A DNA stretch of 64,000 nt from Acidimicrobiales bacterium (GTDB lineage: Bacteria; Actinomycetota; Acidimicrobiia; Acidimicrobiales; SZUA-35), in assembly GCA_028285495.1 (NCBI GenBank), contig JANQPB010000011.1, positions 32,270-96,269 of the forward strand. Direction: 5' to 3'. Shown here piece after piece: positions 8,323-15,883 of the stretch. How positions within the stretch are numbered: position 1 is the stretch's first letter; each line of letters starts with the position of its first letter. Made by a program: the position numbers and the translations under genes. The notes beneath the pieces are model-generated. The model did no database searches, was not told where the DNA came from, and worked only from the letters and a program-made list of their open reading frames with translations.

Positions 8323-8332
8323 AGGATAGGGT
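8323..8332. promoter_or_regulatory. Overlapping divergent -10 boxes
   Basis: On the minus strand TATCCT (8328-8323) stands 6 nt before the udgB GTG. On the plus strand TAGGGT (8327-8332) stands 3 nt before an ATG and 6 nt before a GTG of the phosphatase gene. The two boxes share two base pairs, so the genes cannot easily be transcribed at the same moment. Confidence 0.55.
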
Positions 8333-8335
8333 TCG

Positions 8336-8989
8336 ATGGTGGCCCGTACCCCGAAGTCCAAGCCCACCCTCGTGCTGCTGGTCCGTCACGGCAAGACGCC
8401 GACCACCGGTGCGATCCTGCCGGGTCGAGCCAAGGGCCTCCACCTGGCCGACGAGGGCGTCGCCCAGGCCGAGCGGGCGGCCGAGCGGATCGCCGCCCTC
8501 GGCAAGCGCCGGGTCAAGGCGGTCTACGCCTCACCGATGGAGCGGACCAAGGAGACCGCGGCCCCGATCGCTGCCGCGCTCGGGCTCAAGGTGAAGGTCG
8601 AGCGCGGGCTGATCGAGGCCGACTTCGGCTCCTGGACCGGCCGCAAGCTGTCGGATCTGGCCAAGAAGCCCGAGTGGCACCAGGTGCAGCGGTACCCGAG
8701 CGGCTTCCGGTTCCCCGAGGGCGAGTCGTTCGCCGAGATGCAGCAACGGATGGTGACCACGCTCAACAAGCTGGTCGACGCCCATCCCGGCCAGACGGTC
8801 GTCGCCGTCTCCCACGCCGACACCATCAAGGCCGCCGTCGCCCACGCCATGGGCACACACCTCGATCTCTTCCAGCGGATCGTGATCGGCCAATGCTCGG
8901 TCTCGGCCATCACCTACGGATTCGGCGGTCCGATCGTGCTCAGTGTCAACTCGATGGGCGATGATCTGAAGACCCTGGTCCCGAGCTGA
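8336..8989 (+). CDS. Histidine phosphatase, MSMEG_4193 family
   Basis: A 217-residue phosphoglycerate-mutase-like protein. The catalytic LLVRHGKTP (RHG with the phospho-accepting His) is near residue 13, followed by YASPMERTKETAAPIA, the acid region EADFGSW and the second His in VAVSHADTIKAA. This subfamily is known from actinobacteria that make coenzyme F420 and usually sits next to the two genes that follow here. The ATG at 8336 is the conventional start. The -10 spacing favours the GTG one codon later (8339). Substrate unknown. Confidence 0.88.
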   Translation: MVARTPKSKPTLVLLVRHGKTPTTGAILPGRAKGLHLADEGVAQAERAAERIAALGKRRVKAVYASPMERTKETAAPIAAALGLKVKVERGLIEADFGSWTGRKLSDLAKKPEWHQVQRYPSGFRFPEGESFAEMQQRMVTTLNKLVDAHPGQTVVAVSHADTIKAAVAHAMGTHLDLFQRIVIGQCSVSAITYGFGGPIVLSVNSMGDDLKTLVPS

Positions 8990-9043
8990 CCCGACCCGAC
9001 CGAAGGACCGACGCCGGCCGCTCACGACCACCAGGATCCGATC

Positions 9044-9559
9044 ATGACCGACTCGTTCGAATTCAGAGAGGTGACCCACTTCACCGCCGGTGCCGTCGGC
9101 GAGCCCGGGCAGCGGGTGTTCTACCTGCAGGTCGGAGACGCCATCGACATGGTCACGGTCAAGCTGGAGAAGCAGCAGGTCGAGGCGCTGGCCAAGTTCC
9201 TGAAGGGCGTGCTCGACGATCTCCCCGACAGCTCCGAGCCGGCCACCGCCACCCCGCTGACCGAACCGGCCCAGCCCCGGTGGACGGTCGGCCAGATCGC
9301 GGTCGGGGTCGACGAGGCCGAGGCCAGGGTGGTACTGGTCATCGAGGAGCTCGTCGCCACCGAGTCCGACGAGGACGAGCTCGACGCGCTGCTCGACGAC
9401 GAGCCGGACGGCTCGAAGATCCAGGCCCACATCGGCGTCGCCCATGCCGCCAACTTCATCGCCACCTCGGACGAGCTGATGAGCAAGGGGCGGCCGCCAT
9501 GCCGCCTGTGCGGGCAGCCGCTCGACCCGAGCGGCCACGCCTGCCCCCGCCTGAATTGA
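9044..9559 (+). CDS. DUF3090 family protein (TIGR03847 type)
   Basis: A 171-residue protein with the DUF3090 start FEFREVTHFTAGAVGEPGQR and YLQVGDAIDMVTVKLEKQQV, a middle acidic segment, and a C-terminal four-cysteine-like knuckle (PCRLCGQPLDPSGHACP). The family has no known reaction. In many actinobacteria it is placed between the MSMEG_4193 phosphatase and the SCO1664-like protein, exactly as here. The gap to the phosphatase is 54 bases, and the next gene begins 10 bases after the stop. Confidence 0.88.
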   Translation: MTDSFEFREVTHFTAGAVGEPGQRVFYLQVGDAIDMVTVKLEKQQVEALAKFLKGVLDDLPDSSEPATATPLTEPAQPRWTVGQIAVGVDEAEARVVLVIEELVATESDEDELDALLDDEPDGSKIQAHIGVAHAANFIATSDELMSKGRPPCRLCGQPLDPSGHACPRLN

Positions 9560-9569
9560 TGCTCGATCG

Positions 9570-10352
9570 ATGACCGACGGCGGTGGCGAGTCGATCGGGG
9601 CCGGCTCAGACGAGCCGGTCGAGCTCGGCGGTGGCGCAGCGTTCGGGTTGCCGACCGACGAGTTGATCGACCTGTTCCAGACCGGGGAGATCGAGGTCGA
9701 GGGCCGGATGCCGAACAGCTCGAACGCCACGCTGCTGGTCACGGTGAGCGACGACGAGCGCTCGCACCAGGCGATCTACAAGCCGGGCCGGGGCGAGCGT
9801 CCCCTCTGGGACTTCCCGCCCGACCTCTACAAGCGGGAGGTGGCGATGTACCGCCTCGCCGACGCACTCGGGTTCGACGTCATCCCGCCGACCACGATCG
9901 GGATCGGTCCCTTCGGCGAGGGATCCGTGCAGGCGTTCGTCGACGCCGAGTTCGAGCACCACTACTTCAGCCTCCACGAGGAGGGGATCGGCCGGGCCGA
10001 CCTCGAGCGGCTGTGTGCGCTCGACATCGTCGGCAACAACACCGACCGGAAGTCCGGGCACTGCCTGCTCGGGCGCGACGGTCGGATCTACGGGATCGAC
10101 CACGGCCTGGCCTTCCACGCCCAGTTCAAGCTCCGAACCGTGATGTGGGACTACTGCGGCCACGAGCTGCCCGACGAGATCGCCGAGGCGCTCACCCGCT
10201 TCGTCGACGAGGGACCGCCGGTCGAGTTGAGCTGCCTCCTCGACCGGATCGAGATGGACGCCACGATGACCAGGGCCAAGGCGCTCCTGGAGGCCGGCGC
10301 ATTCCCGGACGACGACACCGGCGGCCATCGCTGGCCCTGGCCCCTGATCTGA
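9570..10352 (+). CDS. SCO1664-family protein with kinase-like fold
   Basis: A 260-residue protein of the TIGR03843/SCO1664 type, distantly related to PI3/4-kinase-like phosphotransferases. Seen are an ATP-site-like HQAIYKPGRGERPLWDFP, YKREVAMYRLADALG, then LDIVGNNTDRKSGHCLLG, which carries catalytic-loop-like Asn and Asp residues, and YGIDHGLAFH, a DFG-like metal site. It completes the conserved trio with the phosphatase and DUF3090 genes. The real substrate is unknown. Confidence 0.85.
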   Translation: MTDGGGESIGAGSDEPVELGGGAAFGLPTDELIDLFQTGEIEVEGRMPNSSNATLLVTVSDDERSHQAIYKPGRGERPLWDFPPDLYKREVAMYRLADALGFDVIPPTTIGIGPFGEGSVQAFVDAEFEHHYFSLHEEGIGRADLERLCALDIVGNNTDRKSGHCLLGRDGRIYGIDHGLAFHAQFKLRTVMWDYCGHELPDEIAEALTRFVDEGPPVELSCLLDRIEMDATMTRAKALLEAGAFPDDDTGGHRWPWPLI

Positions 10353-10383
10353 GCGGTCGCGCCGAGGCGCTCGACCGCGGCGG

Positions 10384-11466
10384 TCAGAGGGCCGGGAACT
10401 CGGCGCCGACCTTCTCGGCGGTGAGGCGCAGGTCGTCCCAGGTCCCGTCGGCCAGGTCGATCCCGTTGGCCCGCTGCTCGCCGGCAAGGGCCCGCTCGAT
10501 GTCACCCGGCACCTTCACCCCGTCGCCGGCAACCCCGCCGTTGACGGCGTCGGCCGAGGGGGCCGCAGCCCGTACGTGGTCGGCGAACTCGGTCGCCTGG
10601 GCAACGAACCCGGCGGCCCCGAAGTGGTCGGGCGACAGGTAGATCGACAGCATGCCGTTGCAGAACGGCATGTCGCCGCTGACCCCGGACCCGGTCAGCA
10701 CGCCGGCCAGGATCTCACACGCCAGCGCCAGCGCCGACCCCTTCTGGTCGCCCATCGCCCGCAGTGCGCCCGGGCCACGGCGTGGGTCCGGGCCCCGTCC
10801 CTCGACCGGCTCGCCGTAGAGCACGGCGGTGTCGCCGGTCGCCTCGCCGTCCGGCCCGACCAACGCATCGGCCGGCACCGGCTTGCCGCCGTTGAGCGCC
10901 ACCCTGGCCTTGCCCTCGGCCACCACCGAGGTGGCGAAGTCGATGAGGATGGGCGGGCGATCGAGCTGGGGGATGCCGATGGCGATCGGGTTGGTGCCGA
11001 ACCGGCGCTCCCGACCGCCGAACGGCGCCACCAGGCCGGACCCGGTCACGTTGACGAAGTGGATCGACACGATCCCGGCGTCGGCCGCGGCGAGCGCCCA
11101 GTCGGCGATCCGGCCGAGATGACCGGCGTGGCGCAGGGCGACGACGGCCACCCCGGACGACGCCACCTTCTCCAGCCCGACGGCGACGGCCTGCTCGCCC
11201 ACGGTCTGGCCGAACCCGTAGCGGCCGTCGAGCACGGTCATCGTGTCGTTCTCGGACACGAGCTCGACCTGCTGGTCGGCGACGACGCCACCGGCCCCGA
11301 GCAGCTCGATGTAGCCGCGGACCCGCACCACCCCGTGGCTCGGGTGGCCGGCCAGATCCGCGGCCAGCAGATGGGTGGCGATCCGGTCGGCCTCGGCGGT
11401 CGAACAGCCCGCACGGCCGAAGATCTCGGCGACGAGGGCCTGCAGCACATCGGTGGGGACTCGCAT
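10384..11466 (-). CDS. Malate/L-lactate dehydrogenase family oxidoreductase (Ldh_2)
   Basis: NAD(P)-dependent oxidoreductase of the family that includes malate, ureidoglycolate and 2,3-diketogulonate dehydrogenases. In the 360 residues are the catalytic-region SHGVVRVRGY, the conserved GRYGFGQ, VALRHAGHLGR, FVNVTGSGLVAPFGG, RRFGTNPIAIGIP and KGSALALACE. The ATG at 11466 is chosen because family members start with a helix like this one (VPTDVLQALVAEIF). The upstream extension is not conserved-looking. Exact substrate cannot be assigned. It converges on the SCO1664-like gene. Confidence 0.88.
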   Translation of the reverse strand: MRVPTDVLQALVAEIFGRAGCSTAEADRIATHLLAADLAGHPSHGVVRVRGYIELLGAGGVVADQQVELVSENDTMTVLDGRYGFGQTVGEQAVAVGLEKVASSGVAVVALRHAGHLGRIADWALAAADAGIVSIHFVNVTGSGLVAPFGGRERRFGTNPIAIGIPQLDRPPILIDFATSVVAEGKARVALNGGKPVPADALVGPDGEATGDTAVLYGEPVEGRGPDPRRGPGALRAMGDQKGSALALACEILAGVLTGSGVSGDMPFCNGMLSIYLSPDHFGAAGFVAQATEFADHVRAAAPSADAVNGGVAGDGVKVPGDIERALAGEQRANGIDLADGTWDDLRLTAEKVGAEFPAL

Positions 11467-11667
11467 GGCCCAACTCTGGTGCAGGGCCGGCGATCGGTTC
11501 CAGCCCGTGGGCAACCAGGCCCATGTGGATGGTTGTTGACGCTCCGCAGTAGGTCGAACGCCCTCAGTAGCGCGGCGATCCCTCGTGTATCGTGTCTAAG
11601 GCTGGAGGTTCACCCACCGCCGGGTCGATCCACGCGGTGGCAAGGTTGCGGGACGGGAGTGATCTCG

Positions 11668-12894
11668 ATGAGCGAGCTGGAAGAGTTGCCGAGTTGGGCC
11701 GGTCGCAGCACCGAAGAGGTGCAGCTGCCGCCCAAGCCGCCGGAGGACGCCGAGGTGGCGGCCCCGGAGGAGACCGAGGCACCAGCTCAGCCGCAGTCCG
11801 ACGAGCCGTCCGACCAGACGGCGGCCATCGCGGCGCCGACGGCGGCGGCCACCGCAGCCACCGCATCGGCATCGGCATCGGCGGCAGGGGCCAGCTCGCC
11901 CCCGGCCTTGGCGACCGACCCGGCACCGACGGCCGTCGGCCCGGCGCCGGCCACCGTCGCCCCCCGGCGCCGGTCGCGCCTGGCCACCGTGCTGCTGGCC
12001 CTGCTCGGGCTGGCGGTGCTCGGCGGTGCGGCGGCCGCCGGCTACCTCGTCGCCTCGAACCGGGACAGCGAGGAGACGGCCACCACCGGTGACGCCGCCG
12101 ATGTCGACGACGCCGGCGAGGACGTCGCCAGCCCGACCGCAACCGACGACGGGGCGACCGACGCCGACGACGCCAGCGACGGCGAGGCCACCGGCACCAC
12201 GACCGACGACGGCACGGGGGCCACGGACGCCGGGGCCGACGCCGGCACCGACGACGCAACCGGTGACGCCGCCGACGAGGACGGCTCGCAGACCGTCACC
12301 GTCGAGGTCGACGAGGACGGCGAGACCGCCGACGGTGAGAGCGGCGCCGGCGACGGCGCCGAGCCGATGAACGACGGCAACCGCCAGGCCTTCTTCCGGG
12401 GCGGGGTGGTCTACCTGACCGGCGCCGTCCCGAGTGAGGAGATCGCCCAGCTGATCGTCGAGCGGGCGGCCGCCGTCGTCGGCCCGGACAACGTGGTCAA
12501 CGAGTACACGATCGACCCGTCGGTCACGATCCAGCCGGGTGAGAGCGCCCCGCTGTTCGTCGAGGACGTCATCCTCTTCGAGTTCAACAGCATCGAGATC
12601 GCCACCCCGTTCCTCCCGATCCTCGATCTCGGCACCCTGCTGCTTCGCCAGAACCCGCAGGCCTCGGTGACCGTGGTGACCCGGACCGACGCCGTCGGCT
12701 CCGAGGAGATCAACCTCGAGGTGTCGCGGGCCCGGGCCCAGGCGGTGATCAACTACTGGCTCGGCCAGGGCGTCAACCCGGACCAGATCATCGCCGACCC
12801 CCGTGGCGAGGAGGGGGCGTCGGACGACGACGACGCCGAGACCGCAGCCAGGCAGCGCCGGGCCGAGTTCATCATCACCGGTCTGCTCGACTGA
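11668..12894 (+). CDS. Membrane-anchored BON/OmpA-family envelope protein (OmpATb-like)
   Basis: A 408-residue protein. A low-complexity Pro/Ala cytoplasmic N-terminus precedes one membrane helix at about residues 110-128 (TVLLALLGLAVLGGAAAAGY). A very acidic Asp/Thr/Ala linker of about 100 residues follows, then a BON-like module (FRGGVVYLTGAVPSEEIA) and a C-terminal OmpA domain (LFEFNSIEIATPFLPILDLG, VSRARAQAVINYWLGQGV). This is the TM-BON-OmpA order of mycobacterial OmpATb/ArfA. OmpA domains bind peptidoglycan. The start has GGGAG 8 bases upstream. The long acidic linker is unusual. Confidence 0.82.
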   Translation: MSELEELPSWAGRSTEEVQLPPKPPEDAEVAAPEETEAPAQPQSDEPSDQTAAIAAPTAAATAATASASASAAGASSPPALATDPAPTAVGPAPATVAPRRRSRLATVLLALLGLAVLGGAAAAGYLVASNRDSEETATTGDAADVDDAGEDVASPTATDDGATDADDASDGEATGTTTDDGTGATDAGADAGTDDATGDAADEDGSQTVTVEVDEDGETADGESGAGDGAEPMNDGNRQAFFRGGVVYLTGAVPSEEIAQLIVERAAAVVGPDNVVNEYTIDPSVTIQPGESAPLFVEDVILFEFNSIEIATPFLPILDLGTLLLRQNPQASVTVVTRTDAVGSEEINLEVSRARAQAVINYWLGQGVNPDQIIADPRGEEGASDDDDAETAARQRRAEFIITGLLD

Positions 12895-12976
12895 GTCGAT
12901 CGCCGGTCGCCCTCGCGGCGGCCGCATGGATTCGAGTGATCCCGGTTTGAGGCGCGTGTCCATCGGGTAGGCGACG

Positions 12977-13825
12977 GTGGCCCCCTACGACGGAGACGCC
13001 ACCTTGACCTTCGAGAACCTCTACGACTATTCGCCGACGCAGTACGAGCTCGTGCTGAGCATCTTCACGCTCACCGCCGCAGTGTTCGCCGCCGTGCTCG
13101 TCTACTCGATCGCCACCGCCGGCTCGCTGAGCCCGCGCTACCGGATCCTCTCGGTCCTGACCGGCGTCGTCATGGTGTCCGCCACCTTCGAGCTCGGTCT
13201 CCTGGCTCTGCAGTGGACCAACACCTTCAGCTTCGACGGGGAGAACTACACGAGAACCGGCTCCCTGTTCTCCAACGGCTTCCGCTACATGAACTGGAGC
13301 ATCGACGTCCCCGTCCTGCTCACCCAGTTGCTCATCGTCGGCGGCCTCAGCGGCGCCGTGTTCCTGCGTCGCTGGGTCTCGTTCGTCGTGGCCGGCCTGG
13401 CCATGATCTGGACCGGCTACATCGGCCAGTTCGACGAGATCGACGGCGGGACGCAGTACTGGCTGTGGGGTGCGATCAGCACGGTGTTCTACCTCTGGCT
13501 GCTGTGGGTCGCCTACCAGTCGATCCAGGACGCCAAGCAACTGGCCCCGAGCTCGGTGACCGGACTGCTGAACGCAGTCTGGATCCTGTTCCTCGTGTCC
13601 TGGACGATCTATCCGCTCGGCTACCTGATGCCCCAGATCTCGGCCTCGGCCAACGGCGTCGTCGTCCGCAGCTTCATCTACAGCTTCGCCGACATCTCGT
13701 CCAAGGCCGTCTACGGGGTGCTGCTCGCCATCATCGCCCAGAAGGTGAGCGCTGCGGACGGCTACAAGCCGAGCATCGCCGCCTCGTTCTGGCTCTCGAA
13801 GGAGGAGACCAATGCCGCATCCTGA
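12977..13825 (+). CDS. NDQ-motif microbial rhodopsin (sodium-pump type)
   Basis: Seven-helix retinal protein of 282 residues, predicted to pump Na+ outward in light. Helix C reads RYMNWSIDVPVLLTQ (R103, N106, D110, Q117), which is the NDQ triad that defines KR2-type sodium pumps in place of the D-T-D/E of proton pumps. Helix G has ADISSKAVYG with the Schiff-base counterion D239 and retinal lysine K243. TGYIGQFDE, WGAIST and SWTIYPLGYLMP also match KR2-type proteins. L114, at the blue/green tuning position, predicts green absorption. The GTG at 12977 is used; TTG at 13004 is possible. It overlaps the next gene by 14 bases. No retinal-forming oxygenase (blh) lies in the window. Confidence 0.93.
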   Translation: MAPYDGDATLTFENLYDYSPTQYELVLSIFTLTAAVFAAVLVYSIATAGSLSPRYRILSVLTGVVMVSATFELGLLALQWTNTFSFDGENYTRTGSLFSNGFRYMNWSIDVPVLLTQLLIVGGLSGAVFLRRWVSFVVAGLAMIWTGYIGQFDEIDGGTQYWLWGAISTVFYLWLLWVAYQSIQDAKQLAPSSVTGLLNAVWILFLVSWTIYPLGYLMPQISASANGVVVRSFIYSFADISSKAVYGVLLAIIAQKVSAADGYKPSIAASFWLSKEETNAAS

Positions 13826-14294
13826 CACCCGACCCCGCTCCCCCCTCGACGCCCCGCCGGCCGAGTTCACCGGCCGGCCGTTCTACGACGAGACCGTGAC
13901 CCTGCTCCGCTCGGTCCGCGACCACGACTTCGACACCCTGGCCGCCCTCTGCGACGACGACCACGGCATCATCGACATCGCCCCGGACGGTGGATCGGTC
14001 CCGATCCGGACCCGGGCCGAGTGGGAGGGCTGGTTCCACAACCTGTTCGCCACCCTCGACACGATGGGCGCCGACACCGACTCGGAGATCACCGGCTACG
14101 AGGCGGTCGAGACCGACTCGATGGGCTACTGCGTCCTCGACTTCCGCCAGACCCTCACCGTCGGCTCGTCGGTCGCCACCTTCGACTGCATCGCCACCAT
14201 CATCTGGAAGCGGGTCGACGGCCGGTGGCTCGAGTCGCGTTGGCACTGCTCGGTGATCGACTCCGACGTACCACCGGAGCTGGCCGCCCCCTGA
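13812..14294 (+). CDS. NTF2/SnoaL-like protein coupled to the rhodopsin gene
   Basis: A 160-residue soluble protein with the pattern of the NTF2-like cone fold: an N-terminal helix (FYDETVTLLRSVRDHDFDTLA), RTRAEWEGWFHNLF, and four to five beta strands (SEITGYEAVETD, YCVLDFRQTLTVGSS, FDCIATIIWKRVDGRWLESR). Such folds bind small hydrophobic molecules or act as small enzymes. The ATG at 13812 lies inside the rhodopsin 3' end (14-base overlap), so the genes are cotranscribed and likely coupled. A role in retinal or carotenoid handling is only a guess from position. Confidence 0.7.
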   Translation: MPHPDTRPRSPLDAPPAEFTGRPFYDETVTLLRSVRDHDFDTLAALCDDDHGIIDIAPDGGSVPIRTRAEWEGWFHNLFATLDTMGADTDSEITGYEAVETDSMGYCVLDFRQTLTVGSSVATFDCIATIIWKRVDGRWLESRWHCSVIDSDVPPELAAP

Positions 14295-14394
14295 GCCGGG
14301 CCGTCCCGGCCATCGCACCGGCCCGGCCACAGCTTTGCGGCGCCGCCCAACCGGCAGGTAGACCTGAGTCAACGTCGACCAGGAGACCGAACCG

Positions 14395-15819
14395 ATGGGC
14401 AGCGAAGCAGAGTTGTGGCGGGCCGGGGCGGTCGAGCTCGCCGGCCGGATCCAGCGCCGCGAGGTGAAGCCGAGCGAGGCCGTCGAGTCGGTCCTCGACC
14501 GGGTGGCAGCCAGGAACCCGGCCCTCAACGCGATCACGGTCGATCTGGCCGATCACGCTCGCGAGGCGGCGAGGGCGGCCGACGACGCAGTGGCCGCCGG
14601 TGGGCCCCTCGGCCCGCTCCACGGCGTCCCGGTCACGATCAAGGAGAACATCGACCAGGCGGGGCTGAGCAATCCGAACGGCGTCCCGGCCATGGCCGAC
14701 CTGATCGCCAGCGACGACGCCCCGCTCGTCCGCAACCTGACTGCGGCCGGGGCGATCGTGATCGGTCGGACCAACGTGCCCGAGTTCTCGATGCGAGGCA
14801 CGACCGAGAACCCGCTGCGGGGGCGCACCCACAACCCGTGGGGCGATCCCGTGTCGGCCGGCGGCTCCTCCGGTGGCGCCGGCTCGGCCTGCGCCGCCGG
14901 AATGGGTCCGATCCACCACGGCAACGACATCGGCGGCTCGCTCCGGTTCCCGGCCATGGCCAACGGCGTGACCACGGTCAAGCCGACCAGCAACCGGGTA
15001 CCGGTGTTCAACGGCACCGCCTCGGCCGAGCGGGGGCCGCTGGCCCAGGTCATGTCCGTCCAGGGGATCATCGCCCGCCACGCCGAGGATGTCCGAGCCG
15101 CCACCCGGGTGATGATCGAGCCGGACCCCCGGGACCCGCTGTCACCACCGGTGCCGTTCGACGGCCAGCCGCTCGACGGGCCGATCACGGTCGCGGTGAC
15201 CACCGAGTCGGCCGGCTACGACCTGCACCCCGGTATCGCCGAGCTGATCGACCGGGCGGCCGCCCAGCTGGGCGACGCCGGCTACCGGGTCGTCCGGGCC
15301 GACCCACCGCCGGTGATCGAGGCGGCCAATGGCTGGTTCTCGACGTTCGCCACCGAGATGCGCTCGGCCCTGGCGCCGGCCATCGAGGAGCACGGGTCGC
15401 CGGTCATCAACGACATCTTCGGCTGGTACTTCGACATCTCCGAGCTGACCGATCTCGACGGCTACATCGCCGGCTTCGCCGACCGGACCCGCCTGATGCG
15501 GGCATGGAACCTGTTCCTCGACGAGCACCCGCTGGTGCTGTCGCCGTTCCTGATGCGGCCGATGTACGACCACGACTACGACAGCCGTGGCCTGGCCGAG
15601 GTGAAGGACCTCTTCGACTCGGCCATCTACTCGACCGGCATCAACTACCTCGGCCTGCCCGCCGGCGTGATCGGGATGGACCTGGTCGACGACCGTCCGG
15701 CTGCGGTGCAGGTGATCGGTCGCCGCTACCGCGAGGACACGATCTGCGATGCCCTGGCCGCCGTCGAGGCCCGCAACGGCGTGCTGGCGCACCGGCTCTG
15801 GGCCCGCGAGGAGCGCTGA
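14395..15819 (+). CDS. Amidase signature family hydrolase
   Basis: A 474-residue amidase with the Ser-cisSer-Lys triad: Lys in GVPVTIKENID (about residue 85), the glycine/serine-rich SAGGSSGGAGSA, and the nucleophile serine in GNDIGGSLRFPA. It hydrolyses amide bonds of small molecules; the true substrate is unknown and it is not recognisably GatA. The start has AGGAGA upstream at 14380-14385. It stands alone between the NTF2-like and helicase genes. Confidence 0.9.
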   Translation: MGSEAELWRAGAVELAGRIQRREVKPSEAVESVLDRVAARNPALNAITVDLADHAREAARAADDAVAAGGPLGPLHGVPVTIKENIDQAGLSNPNGVPAMADLIASDDAPLVRNLTAAGAIVIGRTNVPEFSMRGTTENPLRGRTHNPWGDPVSAGGSSGGAGSACAAGMGPIHHGNDIGGSLRFPAMANGVTTVKPTSNRVPVFNGTASAERGPLAQVMSVQGIIARHAEDVRAATRVMIEPDPRDPLSPPVPFDGQPLDGPITVAVTTESAGYDLHPGIAELIDRAAAQLGDAGYRVVRADPPPVIEAANGWFSTFATEMRSALAPAIEEHGSPVINDIFGWYFDISELTDLDGYIAGFADRTRLMRAWNLFLDEHPLVLSPFLMRPMYDHDYDSRGLAEVKDLFDSAIYSTGINYLGLPAGVIGMDLVDDRPAAVQVIGRRYREDTICDALAAVEARNGVLAHRLWAREER

Positions 15820-15883
15820 GCCAACGGGCGACCCGCCGGCACCGGTCTTGGCTGTCACCGGCGATCACTACCGTCAATGCGGT

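Noticed and set aside
12977..13825. Proton-pumping bacteriorhodopsin or proteorhodopsin
   Set aside because: The proton acceptor and donor positions of helix C are Asn and Gln with Asp at the middle place (NDQ), not D-T-D/E.
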